Below are positions 54,667 to 63,991 of a stretch of DNA of 64,000 nucleotides, in pieces. Made by a program: the position numbers and the translations under genes. The stretch covers positions 806,001 through 870,000 of the forward strand of contig NZ_AP018207.1 of NCBI RefSeq assembly GCF_002367995.1, given 5' to 3'. The number at the start of each line of letters is the position of its first letter. Position 1 is the stretch's first letter. Below the pieces are notes generated by a model. The model was given only the letters and a program-made list of their open reading frames with translations, was not told the origin of the DNA and did not search any database. This stretch comes from Calothrix brevissima NIES-22 (lineage in GTDB: Bacteria > Cyanobacteriota > Cyanobacteriia > Cyanobacteriales > Nostocaceae).

Positions 54667-57600
54667 TTAATTGTTGATGGGAATAGCAATGATAAATTCT
54701 GTGCCTTCTCCTAACACAGAATTTACTTGAATAGTTCCGCCATGCTTATCTTCAACAATTTGGCGGGCGATCGCTAATCCTAATCCCGTACCTTTACCTA
54801 CAGCTTTTGTAGTAAATAAATGGTCAAAAATTCGTGTTTTTACATCCTCACTCATACCCTTAGCATTATCAGCAATTGATATATAAAGTGTGTTGTTTTC
54901 ACTTGTCGTTCTCACAATGATTTTCTGCTGATTTAGCTTCATTTCTGCAAAACTCTGCCCAGCACAGGATTCATCTAAAGCATCAATAGCATTAGCCAAA
55001 ATATTCATAAATACCTGATTAAGTTGCCCAGGAAAACAAGCAACTATTGGTAAGTTAGCGTATTCCGTAACTATGGTAATTTCTGGACGTTTTGCGTTAG
55101 CTTTCAGGCGATGTTTAAGAATTAAAATTGTACTTTCAATGCCTTCATTAATATTAAAGGGTACTTTATAATCTTTATCAGCACGGGAGAAGATTCTTAA
55201 ACTAGTGCTGATATTTTTTAATCGCTCGCAAGCCATTACCATTGCATCGAGCATTTTGGGTAAGTCTTCTAAGCTATAATCCAAATCTATTTCTGCTGCA
55301 TGTTCAATAATTTGTTCGTGGGGATTGGGTAAAGTTTTTTGATATAACTGCAAATGTTTGGTAATATCTGCCAAGATTGGTTTTGCTTGTTTGAGACTAG
55401 CAAAAATAAATCCTAGAGGATTATTCATTTCATGGGCTACCCCAGCAACTAAGTTACCGAGTGCAGACATTTTTTCATTTTGGATCATTTGCAGTTGGGT
55501 TTGTTGCAATTCTCGCAGGGTTTTTTCTAGTTCCTGAGATTTTTGTTGCAGTGCGGCTTCAGCAAGTTTGCGCTCGCTAATATCAATCACAATCCCATCC
55601 CATACCATTTCCCCATCCTCACCGCTTTCTGGCTGAGAAACTGCTTCTACCCATTTGATATTGCCATGAGGTGTAATAATCCGCCATTGATGTTGAAATG
55701 GGGTGAGATTTGCGGCTGAATCTAGCATAAGGCGGAGTATTTCGGCTCCATCATCAGGATGTTCAAAATCACGCAAGCTGTATTTCCCTGAGAGTAAATC
55801 TTCAACGGCGACTTCATAAAGAGTTTGACAACCAGAGCTGACGTAGGAAATAGAAGATGAACCATCCACTTTTATCCGTAGCTGATAAATCAATCCGGGA
55901 ATATTATTTGCGAGTTTTTGAAAGCGGTTTTCACTAAGGTGTAATTTTTCTAGTGATTCTTCTAATTTTTGCCCATAAATTTGCGAATCTTGATAAAGGC
56001 GGGCATTTTCTAGAGAAATGGCAGCTTGAGTACAGAGGAAGTTAAGAATTAAAATGCGATCGCTACTAAATACACCTGTAGCGGAGCGATTTTTTAAATA
56101 TAAAATGCCAATTAAATGTCCTTGATTGAGAATTGGCAAGCAAAGTAGGCTTTTTGGCTGTTTATGGCTTAAATATTCATCAATTACAGGTAAATCGGTT
56201 TTTAGTTCTTCAATTACCACCATTTCTTGGGTATTTTTGACATACTGTATCAGCTTTAGCGGTAAGTTGGGATTCCCTTCTAACAGTTCGCTACAAAGTT
56301 CTGTAGTTTCAGGTGTGGCAATAGCTCTCACCTGCCATTCTCCCTCACTGTTGGGTAAGATTAAAGCACAGCGATCGCCTCCAGAATGTTGGAGAATAAT
56401 CTGAGTCAGTTGGTGTATGAGTTCATCGAGGTGAATTGTACTAGATAAGCTTTGGGAAGCTTTGAGAATTGCTGCAAAATCTAAAGCTGTATTTACGCTC
56501 GTGCTGGATGAAAGTTTAGTTGTGGTCGCGGTATGATTTGAGAAATTCAGCCCCGTCATCGAGGCTAGAGTTTCTAGCGGATTCAAGGTGGTTGCTGCTT
56601 GCTGAAAAATTGGGCGAAGTAAATCGGGATAGCGCTGTTCTAAATCGTCAGTTTTGGCTTTTGCACCCCAACGAGCATAACAATAGTAGGCTTCTTGCAT
56701 ATAAACTGCGGCTATCTTCTCTTTACCCCAATTGAGGTAAAATTTCGCTGCTAGTTCGTTGCTGATTGCTTCGTCTTGCAGATAACCGTGGGTTTTTGCA
56801 TTAGCGATCGCCAAATCGTAATATTCTATCGCCTCAGTATGTTGTTTTTGCACTCGATAGCGTTCGGCTGTTATCAATTCCCAGCGATGTTGATGATTAA
56901 ATGGGGCATAATTCGCCCAATCTTGGAGTTTTTCTTGATGAGCATTTATTCGCTCGATGGTAGCTAATTTTTCTTCAGCAGCAACATCTCCATAGCGTGC
57001 CAGATGAATTAAGGCATCATAAAATACCTGAATAGCTACCATGAAATAGCCGACGATGGAATTACTGTAATTTTCTGCTATGGCTATTTGTTGTGCAGCT
57101 TGTTCGTTTTCTCCAAACAGATAACAGAGAATAGCTTGATGGAGATAAATATAGAATAACCCCGTCCAGTCACTCGCTCCTTGTAAAGCGGGTAATATTT
57201 GGGTAGCATTCAAAACTTTACCCTGTAACAAATAGGGAACTTCCGCCTCTCCTATTAAGTTGAGAATTGCTTGCTGATAAATTAGTTGAGCGTTGATTGT
57301 TGGTTGTTGTTTGATTTGGCTGATGAATTGCCGATGTGCCTCTATTTGTTGAGCTAAATCAGTTAATTCTCGACTACTCCAATAGCAGTACTGATTATAT
57401 GTCAATAAATTCAGCCCTACACATTCCCAATCTCCTGTTTCTAAACCACTCTGATAACCTGCCAACAGATCTGGTAGAGTCTGATGCAGAGGTTCTTTCC
57501 AGTGGCGAATAAAGCTGTTCACAACAAAGTAAGCTCGACTCTTGAAGGCAGTAGTTTGCAGCTTGTCTAGTAACTTTAATGCCAGTTGTCCAAATTCATA

Positions 57601-60513
57601 CCCAGCATCAATATCGCCCAGGACACCACAGAGAATCAATCCGTAGTCGGCATAGGAGAAAATAGCAATAGCACAATTGCCATACTGAATAGACATTTCC
57701 ACTTGCTTGAAGATGAGTAGCGGTAAAAGTGGTGGTACAGCAATGTAGACAGAAGATACTAGTCTACTCATGATTTGCATCGCTGCCAGTTGATGCGGAT
57801 CGCTCATTGCTGGCAAATCTAGTAAACTCAAAGGTGTACGTTCTTGCCAAAGTTGCCTGGTTTGCTCGGCGGCTGCACCAATATCTGCCATAGTCGGTGA
57901 AGCTGGAAATTCCACCCCAAGGGATTTTAGCACCTGTAACCCAGTGTCTACGACATTGGCAAATTGAGCTTGAGAACGCAATGCTGTCATTCTAGTTTCA
58001 TAGACTTTGATGGTGTCTAATAAAGAGGTAGCCGATCGCAAAATTATGTCACCCCATATTGCCATCTTGTCAAAGTCTGTATTTAGACAAGCAGCTTCTA
58101 AGCGTTCGTGATGTAATTTTAGGGTGAATGGGTATTGTGTATTCCAAGCATCAGGGGGTAGTAAATCAATTGCTTGGGTAAAATATTTCACCGCCGCATC
58201 ATAGGCGATCGCATTTTTGGCTTTACACCCAGCAATTAAATTTAGTCGCGCTATTTCTAGCTTTTTCTCTGGCTGGGTAACTAAATCAATGCCTGCATTT
58301 AAATGATTGACAATTTCAAATATATGTGTATCAAGTTGCTCTGTGGAAGTGTGAGAGAGTAATAACTCCCCAATCCGCAAATGGGTGGCTGCTTTATCCG
58401 CTTCTGCAATTAGTTTGTCAGCAGCTTGTTGAATGCGATCGTGGAGAAAGCGATAAGTTAAATTAACAGACTGTGTTTCTAGAGTTTGTGTGGCGTTTTC
58501 TACCTGAAAGAATTTATAAGTCTGACTGCTGGGTAAAATTAACCCCTCTTGCAAAGCTTTCCATAAAGCTGTAGCGGTATAAGTTGACGATTGTTGAGAT
58601 GCGATCGCTAAGGTAGTTAAATCAAAAGTATTGCCGATACAAGCGGCTAATTTCAACACATTTTGGGTTTCTGGCGGCAATTTTTGCAATTGCTGTGCCA
58701 TAAACTCCACTACATCATCGGTAAGAGATAAAGCGTTGATTTGCGCGATATCACATTCCCAATAACCTTGGTTATGATTAAAGGTAATTTGCCCATCTTC
58801 AGATAAAGCTTTGAGAAACTGGGTAATAAAAAAGGGGTTACCTTGGGTTTTACGGGCAATTAATTCTGTGAGAGGATGGGTTCGGGCGGTGGAACATTGC
58901 AAAGTATCCGCAACTAAGTGATTGATATCGCTTACAGCCAGGGGTTTCAGGGTAATTGTATTAATTGTTGTCCCCGCTTTCAGCAATTCCTCGACTGTCA
59001 GCATTAATGGGTGTGCTGGCGACACTTCATTATCTCGGTAAGCACCCAACAACAGCAGATGTCCATTATCTGCCATTACCAGCTTAATTAAATGTAAAGA
59101 TGCTAAATCTGCCCATTGTAAGTCATCGAGAAAGATGACTAAGGGATGTTCTTTTGTAGTAAAGACAGAAATAAACTTTTGGAATAATAAATTAAAGCGA
59201 TTTTGTGCGGCTGTTCCCGATAATTCTGGCGCTGGGGGTTGTTTCCCAATAATAATTTCTAATTCGGGAATTACCTCAATTAAAACTTGCCCATTTTCGC
59301 CCAAAACATCCAAAAATTTGCTTTTCCATCCTTGCAGTTGGCTGTCAGACTCACATAACAATTGCCCCATTAAATCCCGCAAGGCTTGCACAAAGGCGGA
59401 TAGGGGAATATTCCGATTAAATTGATCGAATTTACCTTTGATAAAATACCCTTGCTGACGGGTAATGGGTTTGTGAACTTCATTGACTACCGCAGTTTTC
59501 CCAATCCCCGAAAATCCAGCCACTAGCATTATTTCTGATGTGCCATTGGCGACACGTTCAAAAGCTTGCAGTAAGGTGGCAACTTCTTGCTCTCGCCCAT
59601 ATAATTTTTCGGGTATCAGGAAGCGATCGCACAAATCCCTCTGCCCAATTGTAAAATATTGAATCTCGCCTGTATCTTCAAGTTGCGCTAAACAAATTTC
59701 TAAATCATGCTTCAATCCCAAAGCACTTTGATATCTATCTTCGGCATTTTTCGCCATTAATTTCATCACAATATCTGCAATTACCTGCGGGATATTTTCT
59801 CTACATTCCAAGCCATTTGGTGTTTTCGCGATATGGCAATGCAGCAACTCTAATGGATCTTCTGAGATAAAGGGCAACTCTCCAGCTAATATTTCATATA
59901 AGGTAACACCCAGAGAATAAAAATCACTGCGATAATCTATTCCCCGATTCATTCTCCCTGTTTGTTCTGGAGAAATATAAGCTAAAGTTCCTTCTAAAAC
60001 CTTGGGACTATTAATTTCTTGGGTTTCTTTGGGTAGTAAGGAAGCAATACTAAAATCTATTAATTGAATTTGATTTGTTTGGCAGTTAATCAGTATATTT
60101 GCTGGTTTAATATCTTTATGAATAACATTATTTTGGTGCAATTCCCGAAGAATGTTAATTAATTGAATAGCAATTTCCAAGAATTCCCTTAAGGATATAT
60201 TTGTAATTTTAATATATTCTCTTAAAGAAATTTCTCCTCCATCTTCCATCAATAAAATATAACCATTAGCGTAACTTTCTAATGCTAAAGGATGAACAAT
60301 ACCGGGAATACGCAGATTTTTACTGATGGTATATTGATTGCGAAATTGTAGTAATTCATTAAAGCTAGGAAATTGAGAATTCAGAAGTTTAATGACTACT
60401 GGAAGTCCATCCTGCTCGCGGATAGCTCGATATACACTCGTGCAAGAACTTGCATAAAGTTGCGAGCTAATTTGATACCCAGGAATAAGGGGTTTAAGGT
60501 TCTCTGTAGTCAT
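54667..60513 (-). CDS. HstK-type Ser/Thr kinase-ATPase-GAF-PAS-histidine kinase
   Basis: From ATG 60513 the protein has 1948 residues. It shares the kinase (HKDIKPAN, DFS, GTLAYISPEQTGRM), ATPase (GFSGIGKT, VIFLDDLQWAD) and helical regions with the neighbour at 48459. After the first GAF (LDELIHQLTQIILQHSGGDR) it differs: in place of the second GAF there is a PAS/PAC domain (RFQKLANNIPGLIYQLR, then WRIITPHGNIKWVEAV and WDGIVIDISERKLAEAA). DHp is GVAHEMNNPLGF and CA is intact (DNAKGMSEDV, GTGLGLAIARQ). A TTG at 60525 is in frame but lacks a binding site. The pair arose by duplication and then diverged in the sensor slot. Confidence 0.93.
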   Translation of the reverse strand: MTTENLKPLIPGYQISSQLYASSCTSVYRAIREQDGLPVVIKLLNSQFPSFNELLQFRNQYTISKNLRIPGIVHPLALESYANGYILLMEDGGEISLREYIKITNISLREFLEIAIQLINILRELHQNNVIHKDIKPANILINCQTNQIQLIDFSIASLLPKETQEINSPKVLEGTLAYISPEQTGRMNRGIDYRSDFYSLGVTLYEILAGELPFISEDPLELLHCHIAKTPNGLECRENIPQVIADIVMKLMAKNAEDRYQSALGLKHDLEICLAQLEDTGEIQYFTIGQRDLCDRFLIPEKLYGREQEVATLLQAFERVANGTSEIMLVAGFSGIGKTAVVNEVHKPITRQQGYFIKGKFDQFNRNIPLSAFVQALRDLMGQLLCESDSQLQGWKSKFLDVLGENGQVLIEVIPELEIIIGKQPPAPELSGTAAQNRFNLLFQKFISVFTTKEHPLVIFLDDLQWADLASLHLIKLVMADNGHLLLLGAYRDNEVSPAHPLMLTVEELLKAGTTINTITLKPLAVSDINHLVADTLQCSTARTHPLTELIARKTQGNPFFITQFLKALSEDGQITFNHNQGYWECDIAQINALSLTDDVVEFMAQQLQKLPPETQNVLKLAACIGNTFDLTTLAIASQQSSTYTATALWKALQEGLILPSSQTYKFFQVENATQTLETQSVNLTYRFLHDRIQQAADKLIAEADKAATHLRIGELLLSHTSTEQLDTHIFEIVNHLNAGIDLVTQPEKKLEIARLNLIAGCKAKNAIAYDAAVKYFTQAIDLLPPDAWNTQYPFTLKLHHERLEAACLNTDFDKMAIWGDIILRSATSLLDTIKVYETRMTALRSQAQFANVVDTGLQVLKSLGVEFPASPTMADIGAAAEQTRQLWQERTPLSLLDLPAMSDPHQLAAMQIMSRLVSSVYIAVPPLLPLLIFKQVEMSIQYGNCAIAIFSYADYGLILCGVLGDIDAGYEFGQLALKLLDKLQTTAFKSRAYFVVNSFIRHWKEPLHQTLPDLLAGYQSGLETGDWECVGLNLLTYNQYCYWSSRELTDLAQQIEAHRQFISQIKQQPTINAQLIYQQAILNLIGEAEVPYLLQGKVLNATQILPALQGASDWTGLFYIYLHQAILCYLFGENEQAAQQIAIAENYSNSIVGYFMVAIQVFYDALIHLARYGDVAAEEKLATIERINAHQEKLQDWANYAPFNHQHRWELITAERYRVQKQHTEAIEYYDLAIANAKTHGYLQDEAISNELAAKFYLNWGKEKIAAVYMQEAYYCYARWGAKAKTDDLEQRYPDLLRPIFQQAATTLNPLETLASMTGLNFSNHTATTTKLSSSTSVNTALDFAAILKASQSLSSTIHLDELIHQLTQIILQHSGGDRCALILPNSEGEWQVRAIATPETTELCSELLEGNPNLPLKLIQYVKNTQEMVVIEELKTDLPVIDEYLSHKQPKSLLCLPILNQGHLIGILYLKNRSATGVFSSDRILILNFLCTQAAISLENARLYQDSQIYGQKLEESLEKLHLSENRFQKLANNIPGLIYQLRIKVDGSSSISYVSSGCQTLYEVAVEDLLSGKYSLRDFEHPDDGAEILRLMLDSAANLTPFQHQWRIITPHGNIKWVEAVSQPESGEDGEMVWDGIVIDISERKLAEAALQQKSQELEKTLRELQQTQLQMIQNEKMSALGNLVAGVAHEMNNPLGFIFASLKQAKPILADITKHLQLYQKTLPNPHEQIIEHAAEIDLDYSLEDLPKMLDAMVMACERLKNISTSLRIFSRADKDYKVPFNINEGIESTILILKHRLKANAKRPEITIVTEYANLPIVACFPGQLNQVFMNILANAIDALDESCAGQSFAEMKLNQQKIIVRTTSENNTLYISIADNAKGMSEDVKTRIFDHLFTTKAVGKGTGLGLAIARQIVEDKHGGTIQVNSVLGEGTEFIIAIPINN

Positions 60514-60590
60514 TTGTACTGACAAGATAATGTAAATTGATTTTTGGGTTTCTAGCCTTTGATAACGCTGAACTTAAAAAAGCTGCTGTT

Positions 60591-60784
60591 AGCACGTTGA
60601 GACAAATTTATTATTCCCATTAATAAGTCAATACAGTTCAGTTAGCACCAAAAACCTTAAGCTGCGTAGGTTGGGCTTACCGTGTGTAAACCCAACAAAC
60701 CCCTAGAAATGTTGGGTTTCGTTCCTCAGCCCAACCTACAACTGTAAGCACGTTGAGACAAATTTATTATTCCCATTAATAAGT
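60591..60784. repeat. Palindromic dispersed repeat flanked by 38-bp direct repeats
   Basis: A 38-bp sequence (AGCACGTTGAGACAAATTTA...) occurs at 60591-60628 and again, identically, at 60747-60784. Between them sits the palindromic element 60666-60739 (GTAGGTTGGGCTTACC...CAGCCCAACCTAC), almost identical to 29459-29530, with its CAATACAGTTCAG arm at about 60629. The arrangement looks like an insertion with a long target duplication or a slip duplication. Confidence 0.9.
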
Positions 60785-60908
60785 TGTTGAGTAACGGTAA
60801 AGGCTGTAAGTCTTTTACATTTGTTAATTTAATGATGCAAATAACTAGCAAAATTGAGCAGTTTGCGCTATGAGTTATGAGGGTTAAGAATAACTTTTAT
60901 TTTGAATT

Positions 60909-63002
60909 GTGCTAGACATTGCTCCTTCAGAAATATCAAAACCTCGCAGACGCTTACCTAATCAGCGTTGGCAAATTTACCCGCAAAAAACGGAATTTGC
61001 CCATAAATTGGCTTTATCCAGTCAAATATCGCCCATTATTAGCCAGCTTTTAATTAACCGGGGTATTGAAAGCTTAGAAGCAGCAAAAGCCTTTTTAGAT
61101 CCAGAATCTCTAGTTTTACCTGCGCCATTAGAAGAATTTCCCGACTTGGCGCTGAGTGTGGAGTTATTGCAAAATGCGATCGCCTCAGCAGAAAAAATCG
61201 CTATTTGCGGTGATTATGACGCGGATGGAATGACTAGCACCGCTTTACTATTGCGCAGTCTCCGCGCTTTGGGTGCTAAAGTTGATTATGCTATCCCTAG
61301 CCGGATGCATGATGGTTATGGCATTAATAAACGCATTGTGGAAGAATTCCACAGTGAAGGCATAGGCTTAATTCTCACCGTTGATAACGGGATTTCTGCT
61401 TATGAACCCATCGCCAGAGCTAGAGAACTGGGATTAAAGGTCATTGTCACCGATCATCACGACATTCCCCAACAATTACCACCGGCTAATGCTATTCTCA
61501 ACCCAAAATTAATCGCTGAATCTTCACCCTATCGAGGCGTTGCGGGTGTTGGTGTCGCTTATATTCTGGCGGTATCCCTAGCACAACAGCTAGGCGAAAT
61601 CAGGGGTTTAGTTCAGCCGATGTTAGCATTATTTACCTTGGGGACGATCGCAGATTTAGCTCCCTTAACCGGAGTTAATCGCCGTTGGGTAAAACGCGGT
61701 TTACAGCTTTTACCTAAATCCCGGTTACCAGGGATACAGGCGCTGATTCAAATGGCGGGAGTTCAAGGGGGACAAGGGGGACAAGGGGGACAAGGGGGAC
61801 AAGGGGGAAATTCTCAAAATGGGAAATCGTTAAAGCCGGAGGATATTGGCTTTCGTTTGGGGCCGAGAATTAATGCGATCGGGAGAATTGGCGATCCGCA
61901 GATTGTGATTGATTTACTGACTACAGATGATATGGGAATCGCGCTGGAAAGAGCAATGCAGTGCGAATCGGTGAATCAACAACGCCAGGAAATGTGCGAA
62001 CAAATTGAACAAGAAGCGATCGCTTATGTGGAAACTGAATTTATCGCATCACTCCCAGACGATCGCGTATTATTAGTTGTTCAGCCAAAGTGGCATCATG
62101 GTGTAATCGGAATTGTCGCTTCCCGTTTGGTAGAACGCTACGGTGTGCCTGTATTTATTGCTACCTATGAAGATGATACACACATTCGCGGTTCCGCCAG
62201 AGGAATTCCCGAATTTAATGTATTTGAAGCCTTGCAAGCTTGTGACGATTTATTAGGTAAATATGGCGGACACAAAGCTGCCGGAGGATTTTCTCTATCT
62301 GTAGAAAATTTGGCAAAAATGCGATCGCGTTTGATTGAATTTGCAAATCAATGCTTAGAACCCCAGCATCTCAAACCATTATTGAAAATTGACACCCAAG
62401 TCAATTTTAGTGAAATCAATTACCAGCTTTACCAACAGCTGAATGCTTTGCATCCCTGCGGTATCGATAATCCCGATCCAGTCTTCTGGACGCCGAATGT
62501 GCAAGTAGTCGAACAGCAAATAGTCGGGAAAGGACATATCAAACTCACACTTGCCCAAACTATCGACGGACAACAGTATAAAATTAAAGCGATCGCTTGG
62601 CGGTGGCGCGACTATTACCCCCTACCCTCGCGAGTCGATATTGCTTATAAATTGCGAGAAAATAACTTTAATGGCAATACTAGCATCGAGATGGAACTTA
62701 TAGGACTGCGACTAACAACCCAGTCTCACCTATTTATTAGTTCCTCACCCCATCACTTAAGAACCACTTTTGAGTATAAACAACGCCAGTACAATTGCGG
62801 TATCTTTCACCAAGGTTCCTTAGTAGAACTGAGAATTAAAAATCCTGAAGGCAAAATTTTAGTGATGCAACCAGGACATACAATTGGTTTACTCGGCAAT
62901 AGCCGTGAAGATGCCCAAGAAATTGATATCTGTCAACCACAGTATGACCACATCATTCAAGCTGCACTTCAGGCTTTATCCGTATTGCACAATCAATCCT
63001 GA
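60909..63002 (+). CDS. recJ: Single-stranded-DNA-specific exonuclease RecJ
   Basis: The 697-residue protein has the DHH-family motifs ICGDYDADGMTSTALLLRSL (motif I), VDNGISAYEPI, VTDHHDIPQQ (motif III) and PRINAIGRIGDP, followed by the DHHA1 region with KYGGHKAAGGFSLS and an OB domain. RecJ degrades single-stranded DNA 5' to 3' in recombination and mismatch repair. Residues about 286-300 are a (GGQ)n run encoded by a 9-bp tandem repeat, inserted between two conserved blocks. The start is GTG at 60909; no better one was seen. It is convergent with psb30. Confidence 0.93.
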   Translation: MLDIAPSEISKPRRRLPNQRWQIYPQKTEFAHKLALSSQISPIISQLLINRGIESLEAAKAFLDPESLVLPAPLEEFPDLALSVELLQNAIASAEKIAICGDYDADGMTSTALLLRSLRALGAKVDYAIPSRMHDGYGINKRIVEEFHSEGIGLILTVDNGISAYEPIARARELGLKVIVTDHHDIPQQLPPANAILNPKLIAESSPYRGVAGVGVAYILAVSLAQQLGEIRGLVQPMLALFTLGTIADLAPLTGVNRRWVKRGLQLLPKSRLPGIQALIQMAGVQGGQGGQGGQGGQGGNSQNGKSLKPEDIGFRLGPRINAIGRIGDPQIVIDLLTTDDMGIALERAMQCESVNQQRQEMCEQIEQEAIAYVETEFIASLPDDRVLLVVQPKWHHGVIGIVASRLVERYGVPVFIATYEDDTHIRGSARGIPEFNVFEALQACDDLLGKYGGHKAAGGFSLSVENLAKMRSRLIEFANQCLEPQHLKPLLKIDTQVNFSEINYQLYQQLNALHPCGIDNPDPVFWTPNVQVVEQQIVGKGHIKLTLAQTIDGQQYKIKAIAWRWRDYYPLPSRVDIAYKLRENNFNGNTSIEMELIGLRLTTQSHLFISSSPHHLRTTFEYKQRQYNCGIFHQGSLVELRIKNPEGKILVMQPGHTIGLLGNSREDAQEIDICQPQYDHIIQAALQALSVLHNQS
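61764..61808 (+). repeat. In-frame nonamer array inside recJ
   Basis: Five perfect copies of CAAGGGGGA lie within recJ and encode QGG repeats. The same 9-bp family fills intergenic DNA at 11759, 16897, 21890 and 63350. The period keeps the reading frame. Confidence 0.95.
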
Positions 63003-63015
63003 ATTTTCAGACATC

Positions 63016-63052
63016 GAAGATCAGAGCAGCTTAAGTTGCTGTTCTGATCTTC
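63016..63052. terminator. Bidirectional hairpin between recJ and psb30
   Basis: GAAGATCAGAGCAGC (63016-63030) pairs with GCTGTTCTGATCTTC (63038-63052) over 15 bp with one G-U pair and a 7-base loop. It sits between convergent stops and can serve both genes, though T-runs are weak. Confidence 0.75.
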
Positions 63053-63067
63053 AGTAACGCCGTACTA

Positions 63068-63190
63068 TTACAGATCGCCGTTACGAAATGCTAGGACAAA
63101 GATTACAGCTGGCCCAGCAAGGACAATGAGACCAACAAAAAGTAGTTGAAAAATAACTTCCCAATTGATATTGGCTAGAGCCTCAAACAT
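63068..63190 (-). CDS. psb30: Photosystem II protein Psb30 (Ycf12)
   Basis: This 40-residue protein reads [20 protein letters not shown], then [20 protein letters not shown] and TAA. The AGPxVIF(V/L)LAFR(N/G)G(D/N)L ending is the hallmark of Psb30/Ycf12, a single-span subunit at the edge of the PSII core near cytochrome b559 and PsbJ/K. GGAGG lies six bases before the ATG at 63190. It is convergent with recJ, separated by a strong hairpin. Confidence 0.93.
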   Translation of the reverse strand: MFEALANINWEVIFQLLFVGLIVLAGPAVIFVLAFRNGDL

Positions 63191-63471
63191 GTTATCCTCC
63201 CGATTGTCTTAAAAAATTCAATAACGTCAAATTGCAAAACCCGCAATCGATCATATCCGGCGAAGGAGCGTCAGATTTAATTTACTTAACAAAATTATAG
63301 AAAAAAACACAAAAATGTAAGATGAGGGGCTAGGGGCTAGGGAGTAGAAGGGGACAAGGAGGACAAGGGAGACAAGGGGGACAAGGAAGACAAATGACTA
63401 TTGTACAGACAAGGGTTCATCGCGTCTCTGACCATTGACCATTGACCATTGACCATTGACTATTGACAATT
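63191..63471. repeat. psb30 leader and repeat arrays
   Basis: The left 120 bp must hold the psb30 promoter. To the right are GGACAAGGA nonamers (about 63350-63395), a TGTACAGAC/CGCGTCTCTGAC element (63402-63434) and five TTGACCA heptamers (63430-63468) ending just before the next start codon. Confidence 0.8.
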
Positions 63472-63822
63472 ATGACAACTTGGCAATGTATTAAGCAATG
63501 TGGAGCCTGCTGTAATCTTGATCCAGCAGATCGTCCAGAAATAGAAGATTATCTGACACCCGCAGAACTCGAACTTTATATGAGCATGGTGGGTGAAGGC
63601 GGATGGTGCGTGAATTTTGACCATATCACGCGAGAATGTCGCATCTACGCCAATCGCCCGCGTTTTTGCCGCGTCGAAGCGGAGATATTTCAAGATATGT
63701 ATGGTATTGAGCCGGAAGAGTTAAACGATTTTGCCATTGACTGCTGTCGCCAACAAATAGAAGGGGTATATGGCGATCGCAGTTTGGAACTGATCCGCTT
63801 CAACAAAGCCGTCGGTTTTTAA
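63472..63822 (+). CDS. YkgJ-family cysteine cluster protein
   Basis: The 116-residue protein has clustered cysteines: WQCIKQCGACCNLD at the start, GGWCVNF, ECRIYANRPRFCRVE in the middle and DCCRQQ near the end. This is the zinc- or iron-chelating YkgJ/UPF0153 pattern. Function is unknown; members may bind or insert metal. The ATG at 63472 follows a heptamer array; three upstream in-frame codons from a TTG at 63463 were rejected as repeat-derived. Confidence 0.85.
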   Translation: MTTWQCIKQCGACCNLDPADRPEIEDYLTPAELELYMSMVGEGGWCVNFDHITRECRIYANRPRFCRVEAEIFQDMYGIEPEELNDFAIDCCRQQIEGVYGDRSLELIRFNKAVGF

Positions 63823-63832
63823 TCAACTCAAT

Positions 63833-63859
63833 TGTACAGACGCGATGAATCGCGTCTCT
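63833..63859. repeat. Dispersed hairpin repeat
   Basis: TGTACAGACGCGATGAATCGCGTCTCT recurs here exactly as at 13867-13893, with a perfect GACGCGAT/ATCGCGTC stem. It sits ten bases after the stop of the cysteine-cluster gene. Confidence 0.88.
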
Positions 63860-63877
63860 TGCAAATGTCACTGTAAT

Positions 63878-63991
63878 CATAAGATGAGCAACTGTGAAAG
63901 CATAAGTTGAGCAACAGATTGCTGGAAACAGTATTAATTTCGTCAGGAGTAACAAGCAAATCCACGAGTCTTGAAAGTATAAGTTGAGCAA
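63878..63991 (+). repeat. Three 14-bp iterons at the window edge
   Basis: CATAAGATGAGCAA (63878), CATAAGTTGAGCAA (63901) and TATAAGTTGAGCAA (63978) are nearly identical; the last two share a longer TGAAAG-(C/T)-ATAAGTTGAGCAA core. They could be operator sites or the end of an element continuing beyond the window. Confidence 0.6.

Noticed and set aside
63800..63991. Minus-strand frame running in from the right edge
   Set aside because: It crosses a dispersed hairpin repeat and the iterons, and its Cys/Leu-rich composition is not coding-like.
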